Notes: generated by a model not told the origin, from the sequence alone. Counted from the stretch's first letter, positions 17,256 through 26,285 are shown. The stretch is DNA of 64,000 bases from Clostridium sp. D43t1_170807_H7 (GCF_015555905.1 NZ_JADNLK010000001.1:1-64000); one strand, 5' to 3'. Numbers and translations are program-made.

Positions 17256-19268
17256 TTATTTTTTATTTAAATATGGCATTACATCTTGTGTATAGGCTCT
17301 TAATACTTCCGCAACACTCCAAGCTTGAGAATAACATCCTCTTCCTGTAGAAGCAAAATCTCCATCAAAAATTTCAGCTATACCATTTATACATCCATCT
17401 CTCATAGTATCTTCAAATACTTTGCACATATAATTAGCCTTCTCTATAGATTCTTTAGAGTAATCATTAACCTTACAATAAGCTGTTATAAATGCACCTA
17501 TTAAGAATCCCCATGTTGTTCCCATATGATAAGCACAATCTCTATCAAATAGTTTTCCTATATACTTTTTCTTATAATCTTTATCCATAAATGAAAGTGA
17601 ACGTAATCCATAAGTAGCATATAAATGCTTATGCACAGTATTGACTATCATTTTTTCTTTCTCTCTATCCAATACAGAAAATGGTAATGATACTGCCCAA
17701 ATTTGATTTGGTCTTATTTTATCATCATTTTCATCTACAACATCATAAAGACAACTCTTTTCCTCATTCCAGAATCTATTGTTAAATGATTCTCTAACCT
17801 TTTCTGAAAGTTTTATATATTCACTATTATCGTCACCAAACTTTTTAGATAAGTCTTCCATTATTTTTAGTGCATTATACCATAAGGCATTTATTTCAAC
17901 TGGCTTTCCATGTCTCGGTGTTACAACATAATCACCAACTCTAACATCCATCCAAGTAACTTGATCAAGTCCTCCACCAGCAAATACTAATCCATCACTA
18001 TCCATTCCAATTGAAAAGTCTGTCTTACTTGCATAAGCATTATATATCTCTTTTAATTTTGGATATATTTTTTCCTCTATGAACCTGTAATCACTTAAAT
18101 CACCAGTATACTTTAAGTATTTATAAACAGCTTGGAAATACCATAAAGAAGCATCTACAGTATTATATCCTGGTTCCGTATTAGCATCTGGAAATACATT
18201 GGGAACTAATCCATTTTTTATATATTTTGCAAATGACTCCAATATTTCTCTAGCATCACTAAATCTTTTTGTTACTAAAGTCAAACCTTCAAATGCAATC
18301 ATTGTATCTCTACCCCAATCTGTGAACCAAGGTAGTCCTGCTAATACAGTTTTTAATCCTGTACTTTCTCTATTTACAATAAAATGATCTCCTGCCTTAA
18401 CTAAGTTATTAGCAAAATCATCTTTTAAATCTGCATTTTCAACTAACTCTTCTGCTCTTGCTTTATATTCTCTTACAATATCAAATCCTGATTTTTCCTT
18501 TAATCCTTCTATTGTACATTTAATATAAAACTTTTTCTTTTCAAAAGGTTTTAATTCAATATGAATTTCATATGGTGTGTAATGATTATCTACACCTAAG
18601 AATCCAGTTCTATGATCAATCATATAAAAATGATTTTCCTCTATTAAATAATTTGGTGTTGCCATACTTGTAGGAATTAAACTTCTATCATAATAACTAC
18701 CTTCTGATGTATAAAACTCTATTTTTATATCTTTGTTGTTATCTGGTATTAATGTTAAAGTTTTTTCATCTACCTTAACATCGAATTTTAATTCTGATCT
18801 TTCGCTTGTTTCTCCAGCTTCTCTATAATTAAATAACGGAACTAAATTTAACTTAGCTTCCTCACTCCCATTTTCAATTTCATAGCATACAGCAACAGTA
18901 TTATGTCCATACTCCATAGCTATAGTTTTATTTATGCAAACATCTTCAACTCTATATCTATACTCTGGAATCGTATCCAAAATAAACTGCTCTAAATACT
19001 CTTGTCCATTTTTTGAAGTTCCTATATATTGCTGAGATGTTAAATCATATTCTCTATCTTTAATAATAATTTGCTCTTGCACTCTTGTAAGTATAAGCTT
19101 TCTATTTACAGGCGCATTTAATGAAGCTATTAAATATCCATGAAAAGCCTGCGAAGCTCCACCAGCAACAGTATGGTTAGCATATCCACCTATTCCATTA
19201 CCAACTACCCATGATAATTCATTACCATCTTCTATCGTTTTCCACATTCCTCTTCCATACTTATACAT
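17256..19268 (-). CDS. glycogen debranching enzyme (amylo-alpha-1,6-glucosidase type)
   Basis: Removes alpha-1,6 branches during glycogen use. The N-terminal domain (about residues 1-250) starts with SWVVGNGIGGYANHTVAGG. The C-terminal (alpha/alpha)6 catalytic domain has GLPWFTDWGRDTMIAFEGL, NTVDASLWYFQAVYKY, VTWMDVRVGDYVVTPRHGK and EINALWYNAL, typical of GDE_C. I choose the ATG at 19268 (670 residues): AAGGGGAAG lies upstream, and a longer frame to 19340 would begin inside the promoter. It is a single gene; no other glycogen gene is nearby. Confidence 0.9.
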   Translation of the reverse strand: MYKYGRGMWKTIEDGNELSWVVGNGIGGYANHTVAGGASQAFHGYLIASLNAPVNRKLILTRVQEQIIIKDREYDLTSQQYIGTSKNGQEYLEQFILDTIPEYRYRVEDVCINKTIAMEYGHNTVAVCYEIENGSEEAKLNLVPLFNYREAGETSERSELKFDVKVDEKTLTLIPDNNKDIKIEFYTSEGSYYDRSLIPTSMATPNYLIEENHFYMIDHRTGFLGVDNHYTPYEIHIELKPFEKKKFYIKCTIEGLKEKSGFDIVREYKARAEELVENADLKDDFANNLVKAGDHFIVNRESTGLKTVLAGLPWFTDWGRDTMIAFEGLTLVTKRFSDAREILESFAKYIKNGLVPNVFPDANTEPGYNTVDASLWYFQAVYKYLKYTGDLSDYRFIEEKIYPKLKEIYNAYASKTDFSIGMDSDGLVFAGGGLDQVTWMDVRVGDYVVTPRHGKPVEINALWYNALKIMEDLSKKFGDDNSEYIKLSEKVRESFNNRFWNEEKSCLYDVVDENDDKIRPNQIWAVSLPFSVLDREKEKMIVNTVHKHLYATYGLRSLSFMDKDYKKKYIGKLFDRDCAYHMGTTWGFLIGAFITAYCKVNDYSKESIEKANYMCKVFEDTMRDGCINGIAEIFDGDFASTGRGCYSQAWSVAEVLRAYTQDVMPYLNKK

Positions 19269-19311
19269 ATATTCTTCCCCTTCTTTTACTAAGTTATATT
19301 CCGATAATGAA

Positions 19312-19340
19312 ATTATACATAAGTTTTTTTTTACAAACAA
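19312..19340 (-). promoter_or_regulatory. promoter of the debranching-enzyme gene
   Basis: TTGTTT (complement of 19335-19340), 17-base spacer, TATAAT (complement of 19312-19317), about 45 bases before the chosen start. It lies 47 bases downstream of a long palindrome. Confidence 0.75.
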
Positions 19341-19386
19341 TAAAACATATCTGCTACTTTTACACTAAAACTGCTAAATTGTTCGT

Positions 19387-19603
19387 CAAGTGAAGACGAA
19401 AAATTAATGATATAACCTACAGTAATTGTGTAATTTGCGTTAAGAATTTATATCTTTCTTTCCGTAAAAACTGCTAAAGCTTCGAAAGTCATTTGATTCC
19501 CTCAGCTTCTTAACGCAGTTTTTACTGCAAGAAAGATTAAATTCTAAAACTTAATTACAATATTCCTTTCGGTAATATCATTAATATTTTCTCTTTCACT
19601 TTG
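19387..19603. repeat. long imperfect palindrome A (MITE-like hairpin element)
   Basis: About 215 bases that fold back on themselves. The left arm has GTGAAGACGAAAAATTAATG, then GTTAAGAATTTATATCTTTC and GTAAAAACTGC. The right arm carries the complements of these in reverse order out to TTTCACTTTG. It has no coding frame and no T-tract. The sequence is homologous, in opposite orientation, to palindrome B at 19784-20000, and its ends match a short element at 26228-26285. A non-autonomous mobile element or a long structured RNA is most likely. Confidence 0.75.
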
Positions 19604-19783
19604 CCTAACTTGAAACACCGCCTTAAAAGTTAACGACTTCTGCTATATTTTATATAATGAATTGTTAACTTCTAAATTTATATTTTTTAATAAACTAAGA
19701 ATATTAATATAAAAGTTAACTACCATATAATAATAATTTATAGCACAAAACATTAACTATAAAGTGGTTCGTTATAAGCAAAT

Positions 19784-20000
19784 ACATGGAGAAAGAAAAA
19801 ATGAAATATTAATTTGGAGGGAACATTGAAATTGAGCCGTAGAATTTAATCTTTGTGGAATTGAACTTGCGTAAAGAAGTTGTATTGAAGCGTAAGCTGC
19901 TTTTACAACTTTAGCAAGTTCAATGGAACAAAGATATAAATTCTAGGTGAAAATTTCACAGTTCCCGGAAAATAAATATTTCATTTTTTCGCCCCATGTG
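19784..20000. repeat. long imperfect palindrome B (MITE-like hairpin element)
   Basis: About 215 bases with complementary halves. Left-arm blocks AAAAAATGAAATATT, GGGAAC, TAGAATTTAATCTTTG and GAACTTGC are each repeated inverted in the right arm, ending CCATGTG. The block at 19840-19854 is the exact complement of 19532-19546 in palindrome A, and the surrounding order of blocks is conserved. It begins 11 bases past the DUF3783 stop, so it would be transcribed as a 3' hairpin of that gene. No open frame is present. Confidence 0.75.
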
Positions 20001-20010
20001 ATGCGCAATA

Positions 20011-20439
20011 TTATTTGCTATGTTGATCTGTGAAGTCGCCTTTGCTTATAGCAACACGCTCTGCAAGTAAATTAGAAAGTACTTCATTAACAGTCCATTC
20101 TATTGAAGTTTCTGTAACTACTGCTTTTAAAACATTATTAACTCTTACTTTTTTTAGATTTTCAATAAATATATTCATCTTTGCTGGTGGTATTGCATTA
20201 AAAATTATAGCTCTTTCTTTTCTTCCATCTTCACATTCTGCATTTATATTATTATCTAATACATCTTTAATAACTGTATTACCATTTTTACTATTTAAAA
20301 TTATTTGATCTCTAATTCCTAAAATCATGGCACAGTTTTTAACCTTTTGTAGATCTTTTCCTACTAAATTACAAACTAATATGCAAGCTCTTCCCTCTCT
20401 TGCACTGTTATCTTTTATATCTAATTTATCAAATGACAT
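20011..20439 (-). CDS. DUF3783-like protein
   Basis: 142 residues. The C-terminal half (about 70-130) has KERAIIFNAIPPAKMN and LKAVVTETSIEWTVNEVLSN, which fit DUF3783, a small clostridial family of unknown function. The N-terminal part (ACILVCNLVGKDLQKV, MILGIRDQIIL) resembles the usual partner domain of that family. There is no signal peptide or membrane span. It is transcribed alone, towards palindrome B. Family assignment is from recalled motifs, not a search. Confidence 0.7.
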   Translation of the reverse strand: MSFDKLDIKDNSAREGRACILVCNLVGKDLQKVKNCAMILGIRDQIILNSKNGNTVIKDVLDNNINAECEDGRKERAIIFNAIPPAKMNIFIENLKKVRVNNVLKAVVTETSIEWTVNEVLSNLLAERVAISKGDFTDQHSK

Positions 20440-20592
20440 ATATAATCCTCCAATTTCATTTTTCTACCTTTTCTAATAAAATTATAACCTAATTATATCA
20501 TAAAATTCTTTTATTTAATATTTAAACAATAATAATTATTATTTAATATTTAAAATATATTTCATTTACACAATCTTAAGTTTAATATTTAA

Positions 20593-20627
20593 GAACACTT
20601 GTTCGTATATTATTTTTAATATATACT
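20593..20627 (+). promoter_or_regulatory. LexA (DinR) box over a promoter
   Basis: GAACACTTGTTC at 20593-20604 matches the Gram-positive LexA/DinR core GAACNNNNGTTC exactly. It overlaps a -35 TTGTTC (20599-20604), with a 17-base spacer and TATACT at 20622-20627. The next gene is the radical SAM DNA-repair-type gene 90 bases downstream, so SOS control is likely. Confidence 0.75.
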
Positions 20628-20714
20628 TATACTAAGTGATATAAAAAATTTACTTTGTTAATGGATAGTAACTTTTACAAGGTAAATCAAAAATATTAAA
20701 GTTGGTGAATTTAT

Positions 20715-21648
20715 ATGGAAATTTCAGAAAAATTAAGAATTTTAAGTAGTGCTGCTAAATATGATGTCTCTTGTTCATCTTCTGGATCAAATAGAAATTC
20801 TAAAAAAGGAAACATTGGCTCAGTTGCAACAAGTGGCATTTGTCATAGCTTTACTCCTGATGGTAGATGTATATCACTTTTAAAAATTCTTTTAACTAAT
20901 TACTGTATATATGATTGTGCTTATTGCATAAATAGAGTATCAAATGATATAGAAAGAGCTTCATTTACTGTAAATGAAGTTATAGATTTAACTATTAACT
21001 TTTATAGACGAAATTATATAGAAGGATTATTTTTAAGCTCTGCCATAATAAAAAATGCTAATTTTACTATGGAACGTTTAACAGAAATAGTTGAAAAATT
21101 AAGAAATGAATATAATTTTAGAGGATATATTCACTTAAAAGCCATCCCTGGAGCTGATGAAGAACTTATAAAAAAAGCTGGTTCTTTAGTAGATAGAATG
21201 AGTATTAATTTAGAATTACCTTCTTCACAATCATTTTCATTTGTTTCCTGTTGAAATAAACAAAGCTCCCTATGAAATGTTAATACGAGTTCCCGGAATA
21301 GGCATTAGAGGTGCTAGAAAAATAGTTAGTGCACGTAGAATTAATTCCTTAACCTTTGTAGATTTAAAAAAGCTTGGAATAGTAATAAAAAGAGCACAAT
21401 ACTTTATTACTTGTAGTGGTAAGTATTTTGGCTGTGTTCCTTTAGATGATGAAAAAATTAAAAGAGCTCTTACTCCCAAAATAGACTTAAATTTATTAGA
21501 AGAAGATTCTGCACAAATAAGTTTTTTTGATAATGAAATAAATAAAATTTTATTACCTTATGGCACTACATTAGCCGATGGATTGTCTAGTAATAAGAAA
21601 CTACTCTTATTAAATGATAAAACAACTTCTTATACTGGAGAAATATAG
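20715..21648 (+). pseudogene. radical SAM DNA modification/repair protein, internally deleted
   Basis: Belongs to the putative DNA modification/repair radical SAM family paired with DUF4130. The first part (20715-21254) has the Fe-S cluster motif CIYDCAYC and GYIHLKAIPGADEELIKKAG, stopping after LELPSSQS. Frame changes by one and the second part resumes near 21235 with HLFPVEINKAPYEMLIRVPG, a helix-hairpin-helix, and KRAQYFITCSGKYFGC. The family is about 415 residues; only about 310 are encoded. About 100 residues are missing at the junction, and the deletion is out of frame. It is therefore inactive unless the deletion is a sequencing artefact. The LexA-type promoter upstream is intact. Confidence 0.88.
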
Positions 21649-21650
21649 TT

Positions 21651-22388
21651 ATGATTGAATTTTTATATGATGGATCTTTAGAAGGCTTATTTACAGCTAT
21701 TTTCTATGCTTATCCTTACAAAGATGATTGTACTATAAATAAACCTGAAAATCATATACCTTCTTTATTAAACGAAATAAAAGAAATTCCTACTGAATCT
21801 GATAAATTTAAAAGAGTGTATAATAGTATAATTCAAAAACTTAATGGAAAAGTTTTAAATAATGTATACTATTTATATCTTAGTGAAATTGATGGTGTGG
21901 AAAACATAATCCTAGATTACTTGAAGCTTTGCTATAAATATGGCACTAATATAAACTTAGCTAAAAATAATGATACTATTATCCTAGTAGATAAATACTA
22001 TAAAAAAGTAGCTCAAGAAGCCCATATGTTTACTGGATTTGTACGCTTTAAAGAAATTGCGCCTTTAAGCTTTTATGCTCAAATAGAGCCTGTTTATAAT
22101 ATTTTACCTATAATACTTAATCACTTTACTCTTAGATTTTCAGATCAAAATTTTATTATTCATGATTTAAAACGTGAAAAAGCTATTATGTATAATAAAG
22201 AAAGTTCAATAATTACAGATTTATCTAAAGATGAAGGATATCTATTATCTAATCTTAATAATGATGAAAATTTTGAAAGCTTATGGAAAACCTTTTATAA
22301 ATCTGTAAATATAAAAGAACGTGAAAACTCTAAACTACGTAATCAACATATGCCTAAAAGATATTGGAACCACCTTACTGAAATTTAA
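21651..22388 (+). CDS. DUF4130 domain protein, partner of the radical SAM repair protein
   Basis: 245 residues, full family length. The opening IEFLYDGSLEGLFTAIFYAY and central AHMFTGFVRFKEI are typical of the DUF4130 (putative DNA metabolism) family, whose genes sit beside the radical SAM partner. Later HDLKREKAIMYNKE and a basic end RNQHMPKRYWNHLTEI fit the C-terminal portion. It starts two bases after the radical SAM stop, so the two are co-transcribed from the LexA-box promoter. DUF4130 has been compared to uracil-DNA glycosylases, suggesting base repair; the reaction is not established. It remains intact although its partner is broken. Confidence 0.85.
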   Translation: MIEFLYDGSLEGLFTAIFYAYPYKDDCTINKPENHIPSLLNEIKEIPTESDKFKRVYNSIIQKLNGKVLNNVYYLYLSEIDGVENIILDYLKLCYKYGTNINLAKNNDTIILVDKYYKKVAQEAHMFTGFVRFKEIAPLSFYAQIEPVYNILPIILNHFTLRFSDQNFIIHDLKREKAIMYNKESSIITDLSKDEGYLLSNLNNDENFESLWKTFYKSVNIKERENSKLRNQHMPKRYWNHLTEI

Positions 22389-22416
22389 AACTAGATTGCA
22401 AATTGCAATCTAGTTT
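22388..22416. terminator. bidirectional terminator between convergent genes
   Basis: Perfect palindrome AAACTAGATTGCAA/TTGCAATCTAGTTT overlapping the ends of the plus-strand DUF4130 gene and the minus-strand J-domain gene. Confidence 0.75.
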
Positions 22417-23447
22417 CCTCCTATGTTTTTATATAAATCGTCCTTATCTATATTAAATCTTATAAAATCTCTATATTCTATTTTTTGAGATATACTTGTC
22501 CACTTTATATATTCATCAAATGGATTATCACTACTATTTTCTTCTAACCAAATCATTAAATTTTTAGGAACCTTTGTACCCCTTGATAATACTCTACTTG
22601 TATTATAACTTAAAAGAGTTCTTCCTAATAATCTAATTGATTCTAAATCTATTATAGCGTTAGCTTTGCTACTTTCATTTGTTTTGTAATTTACTATACT
22701 GCTTATTTCCTTCGGAATCCCTAAAAGAGACTTTCCTGATTCAACTGCATACCACCATCCCCCTAATAAGGCTACATAATGATTTTTAATTGATAGAAAG
22801 CAACTATCTAGTGTTATTCCATTATGAGTTAATCCATTATAATTAATAAAACATACAATATTATATAATGAATTTAAAATATAGCCTATTTCATTTATTG
22901 ATATCTTTCCTTTGCAATATGTCAATAAATCTCTTAATAAAATCAAATCTTCATCTTTCTTAACTACTATTCCTATCTTCCCAGATATTGTTCTAAAGCT
23001 TTCTTTTATTTGTGGTAAATATTTATAAAATTCTTTTTTCATATCATCATTAGCATATTTTATACTATTTAATTTATTTATAGCATTAAGAGCCATTCTT
23101 TCATATTTCTCATCAATCAAATATAATATTAAATCATTACCTATATACATCTTTCCTAATTCAAATGTATGGCTAATTCTAAAATTCATTGTATAATACT
23201 TTCCATTAATACATTTTAATTTCATAAAACCAGGCTTACTCCAAACTCCTTTAATAATATTTTTTTCTGCTTGCTTATACAGATTATTTATCTTTTTAGT
23301 AATTTCAATATACTCCTTCTCTTGTCCATTTAAATCTGGATGGTATATTTTCATAAGCTCAACATACTTATTTTTTATATCTTCAATATCATCTGTAAAT
23401 AATTCATAAGGATATTTAATATTTTTTATTTCATCTATAGTTAACAT
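22410..23447 (-). CDS. J-domain protein with a pseudokinase-like C-terminal region
   Basis: 345 residues. Residues about 10-60 are a J domain with an intact HPD motif (KIYHPDLNG), so it should engage a DnaK-type chaperone. The rest resembles a protein-kinase fold that has lost its catalytic residues. An N-lobe-like LGKMYIGNDLILYLIDEKY region is followed by GYILNSLYNIVCFINYNG and LTHNGITLDSCFLSI, in the place of HRDxxxxN. Next comes VALLGGWWYAVESGKS, in the place of DFG. There is no membrane span. The start ATG is preceded by GGTGG. It is divergent from a YopX-like gene. The kinase comparison is inference from motif layout. Confidence 0.75.
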   Translation of the reverse strand: MLTIDEIKNIKYPYELFTDDIEDIKNKYVELMKIYHPDLNGQEKEYIEITKKINNLYKQAEKNIIKGVWSKPGFMKLKCINGKYYTMNFRISHTFELGKMYIGNDLILYLIDEKYERMALNAINKLNSIKYANDDMKKEFYKYLPQIKESFRTISGKIGIVVKKDEDLILLRDLLTYCKGKISINEIGYILNSLYNIVCFINYNGLTHNGITLDSCFLSIKNHYVALLGGWWYAVESGKSLLGIPKEISSIVNYKTNESSKANAIIDLESIRLLGRTLLSYNTSRVLSRGTKVPKNLMIWLEENSSDNPFDEYIKWTSISQKIEYRDFIRFNIDKDDLYKNIGGN

Positions 23448-23613
23448 CTATCATCACCACCTATAAATAACTTTTAATAATTTATATTTATGATTCTATA
23501 AGAAATATTATGTAATTTTAAATAAATATATTTTCAAATATTTTCCAGTTTGTTATAATATAATATATGTTATGTAAATAACTATTCCTATGTTAGAGAT
23601 TGGAGTGTTTTTA

Positions 23614-24075
23614 GTGGAAAAAGAATTAAAGTTCAAAATATACAATAAACTCTTAAATAAATGCTTTAAAGTAACTAGAATAGATTATATGGATGAGGTT
23701 GTTTATTACTTTGATAGAGAGAAAAATGATGAAGATATAGTTTCCTTCAAGGATTCAGTACTTTTAATGCCTACAGGAATTTATGACTGTTCTGGGCGTG
23801 AAATATTTGAGGGTGATGTTATAAGCTATCAAGAAAACAGCTTTACTTATAAAAAGACCGCTGAAATAATATATGAGAATGGTTGCTTTATTACAAAACA
23901 ATTGTTTCCAAAAAATTTAGAACTTAAAGCTCAAAAAGAGAATCTTATTATTGATGACTTTAAAGATTTATTATGTGTTGCTACATCATCTATATCCAAA
24001 CCAATTAAGATTATTGGTAATATTTTTACTTATAAATTAAGTAAAAATAATAGTAAAATAAAAATAGAAGTTTAA
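23614..24075 (+). CDS. YopX-like protein
   Basis: The centre reads LMPTGIYDCSGREIFEGDVI and near the end IKIIGNIF. These match the YopX-family pattern of a TGL.D..G..IYEGD strand pair and a terminal VIGN motif, a family common in Firmicute phages. I prefer GTG at 23614 (153 residues) because GGAGTG is spaced correctly before it; an ATG at 23590 in the same frame is the alternative. No other phage gene is near, so it may be a domesticated remnant. Function unknown. Confidence 0.65.
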   Translation: MEKELKFKIYNKLLNKCFKVTRIDYMDEVVYYFDREKNDEDIVSFKDSVLLMPTGIYDCSGREIFEGDVISYQENSFTYKKTAEIIYENGCFITKQLFPKNLELKAQKENLIIDDFKDLLCVATSSISKPIKIIGNIFTYKLSKNNSKIKIEV

Positions 24076-24092
24076 TGCAACTTCTATTTTTT
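24061..24092 (+). terminator. terminator of the YopX-like gene
   Basis: AAAATAGAAGTT with its complement, overlapping the stop codon, followed by TTTTTT. A second palindrome (ATAGGATATCGTA... at 24098-24130) between the convergent genes may serve the rnj side. Confidence 0.85.
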
Positions 24093-24162
24093 CACCAATA
24101 GGATATCGTATATATTTTACGATATCCTATCTTAATATTTAAATTTCCTTATTATTACTAAA

Positions 24163-25827
24163 TTATACCTCCATAATTATTGGTACAATTATAGGCTTTC
24201 TCTTAGTCTTACTATATATGAATGAACCAACATCATTTCTAATATTATTTTTTATCTCCGACCACTTAAATATATTTTTATCTATTGAAGTTTGTATACT
24301 ATCATAAGATATTTCTTTTATTTGATTTACTAGCTCTTCTGATTCTCTTACGTATATAAATCCTCTTGTTACAATATCTGGACCTGAAACTATAGAACGA
24401 GTTTCTTTTTCTATTGCAACAATAATATTTATAATACCGTCCTTTGATAAGTTCTTTCTATCTCTTAAAACTATGTTACCAACATCTCCGATACCAATAC
24501 CATCAACTAAAACATTTCCTGCTTGAACTTTACCACTTATGCAAGCCGATTTTCTATTTAAGCTTAATACATCACCATTTTCTAAAATAAATGATTTCTC
24601 TTTTTGTAAGCCTACTTCCTCTGCTATTAATATGTGCTTTCTTAAATGTTTATATTCACCATGTACTGGAACAAAATATTTAGGTTTTAAAATTGATTGT
24701 AATAATTTTAACTCCTGTTCACAAGCATGACCTGATACGTGAATTTCTTCTATTGATTTATAAATAACATTAGCACCCTTTTGTGTTAATTCATTTATAA
24801 CTTTCGATACCGCTTTTTCATTTCCTGGAATAGGATTTGCAGATATAATTATCATATCATCTTTTTCTATTTGAATATTTTTATGTGTAGATGATGCCAT
24901 TCTAGTAAGAGCTGACATAGGCTCTCCTTGACTTCCTGTAGTTACAATTGTTATTTGATTGCTGTTATATAACTTTAAATCTTTTAAATCAATTAATAGC
25001 CCTTCTGGCATGTCTAAATATCCAAGTCTTATTGCTACTTCTGAAATTTTTTCCATACTTCTTCCACTAAAAGCAATTTTTCTTCCATATTTAATAGATG
25101 AATTTATTATTTGTTGTAATCTATGAATATTAGATGCAAATGTTGCTACAATTATTCTACCATTACCTTTACTGAATAAATTATCTAAGGTTTCTCCTAC
25201 TGTCTTTTCTGACATGGTATATCCTGGATGGCATGCATTAGTACTATCAGCCATAAGTAATAACACACCTTGTTTACCTATCTTAGCTAATCTTTGTAGG
25301 TCTATTACCTTACCATCAACAGGAGTAAAATCTACTTTAATATCTCCAGTATGAACTACTATACCTAACGGAGTGTGAATTGCTAATGCACAACTATCTG
25401 CAATACTATGATTTGTTCTTATAAATTCTACTTTTAACTTTTCTAAAGCTATAGTATCTCCTGGCTTAACTACATTTAACTCTACTATATCAAGCATTTT
25501 ATGCTCTTCTAACTTATTTTGAATTAACCCTATTGTTAAATTAGTAGCATAAATTGGAACATTAATTTGCTTTAATATATATGGTATTGCCCCTATATGA
25601 TCTTCATGTCCATGAGTTATAAAAAATCCTTTTACTCTTTCTTTATTATTAACTAAATATGTTACATCTGGAATTACAACATCTATTCCATACATCTCTG
25701 AGTCTGGAAAAGTCATTCCACAATCTACAACTATTATTTCTTCACCATACTCTATTACTGTTATATTCTTTCCTACTTCTCCTAATCCACCTAAAGGTAT
25801 AACTTTTATCTTTTTTTTGCTTTCCAT
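24163..25827 (-). CDS. rnj: ribonuclease J
   Basis: Metallo-beta-lactamase/beta-CASP ribonuclease with 5'-3' exonuclease and endonuclease activity, central to Gram-positive mRNA decay and rRNA maturation. The 554-residue protein opens with KVIPLGGLGEVGKN. HGHEDH at 72-77 is the catalytic metal motif, HTGDIKVDFTP supplies another metal ligand, ADSTNA lies in the beta-CASP domain, and HVSGHA and PVHGEYKH follow. Length and order are normal for RNase J1/J2; the paralogue cannot be told apart here. Single gene with a GGAGG site before the ATG. Confidence 0.95.
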   Translation of the reverse strand: MESKKKIKVIPLGGLGEVGKNITVIEYGEEIIVVDCGMTFPDSEMYGIDVVIPDVTYLVNNKERVKGFFITHGHEDHIGAIPYILKQINVPIYATNLTIGLIQNKLEEHKMLDIVELNVVKPGDTIALEKLKVEFIRTNHSIADSCALAIHTPLGIVVHTGDIKVDFTPVDGKVIDLQRLAKIGKQGVLLLMADSTNACHPGYTMSEKTVGETLDNLFSKGNGRIIVATFASNIHRLQQIINSSIKYGRKIAFSGRSMEKISEVAIRLGYLDMPEGLLIDLKDLKLYNSNQITIVTTGSQGEPMSALTRMASSTHKNIQIEKDDMIIISANPIPGNEKAVSKVINELTQKGANVIYKSIEEIHVSGHACEQELKLLQSILKPKYFVPVHGEYKHLRKHILIAEEVGLQKEKSFILENGDVLSLNRKSACISGKVQAGNVLVDGIGIGDVGNIVLRDRKNLSKDGIINIIVAIEKETRSIVSGPDIVTRGFIYVRESEELVNQIKEISYDSIQTSIDKNIFKWSEIKNNIRNDVGSFIYSKTKRKPIIVPIIMEV

Positions 25828-26227
25828 TAAAGTCCTCCAAATTATTTATTTCAATCTATTTTTTCTCTATTTTTTTGCATAAAAACAAAAAGTTGTTTTA
25901 AATCAACTCATTTATAATTAAATATTATTTTATAATTCAATAGGTTCAATTCTTATAACTAAACTGACATCTCTTATAAAGTTATCTACTTAACATTGCA
26001 TTCACAATATTTAACATCTGATTATGTTAATTCTACTTACTGCCTAATGGTGCTAAGTTTATTTAAATATAATTTTTATATAATAATTATAAAACAACTT
26101 AAATAAATACACTTAAAAATATATTACTTATATTCATTTAACTTTTTTTATATTTATAAGTCATTATAAACAATTTCCCACATTTTTTCAACTCTATCCC
26201 CAAATTGTTCCTTAAAGCTTGAATGCC

Positions 26228-26285
26228 GTGATGACGAAAATTAATGATATTTCTAGAAGTAATATCATTAATTTTTCTCTATCAC
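26228..26285. repeat. short palindrome C, related to the ends of palindrome A
   Basis: GTGATGACGAAAATTAATGA is inverted around a nine-base centre as TCATTAATTTTTCTCTATCAC. The same end sequences, GTGA.GACGAAAA.TTAATG and its mate, flank palindrome A, whose ~160-base centre is absent here. It has no T-tract, so it is not a simple terminator, though it lies 17 bases past the gshAB stop. The rest of the 474-base gap upstream to rnj shows no gene. Confidence 0.65.

Noticed and set aside
19269-19340. Longer N-terminus for the debranching enzyme
   Set aside because: The extra start would lie inside the -35 element, and the ATG at 19268 has a clear ribosome binding site.
19387-20000. Palindromes A and B as ordinary terminators
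   Set aside because: They are over 200 bases, lack T-tracts, and lie partly upstream of a promoter. Length and shared blocks point to an element family.
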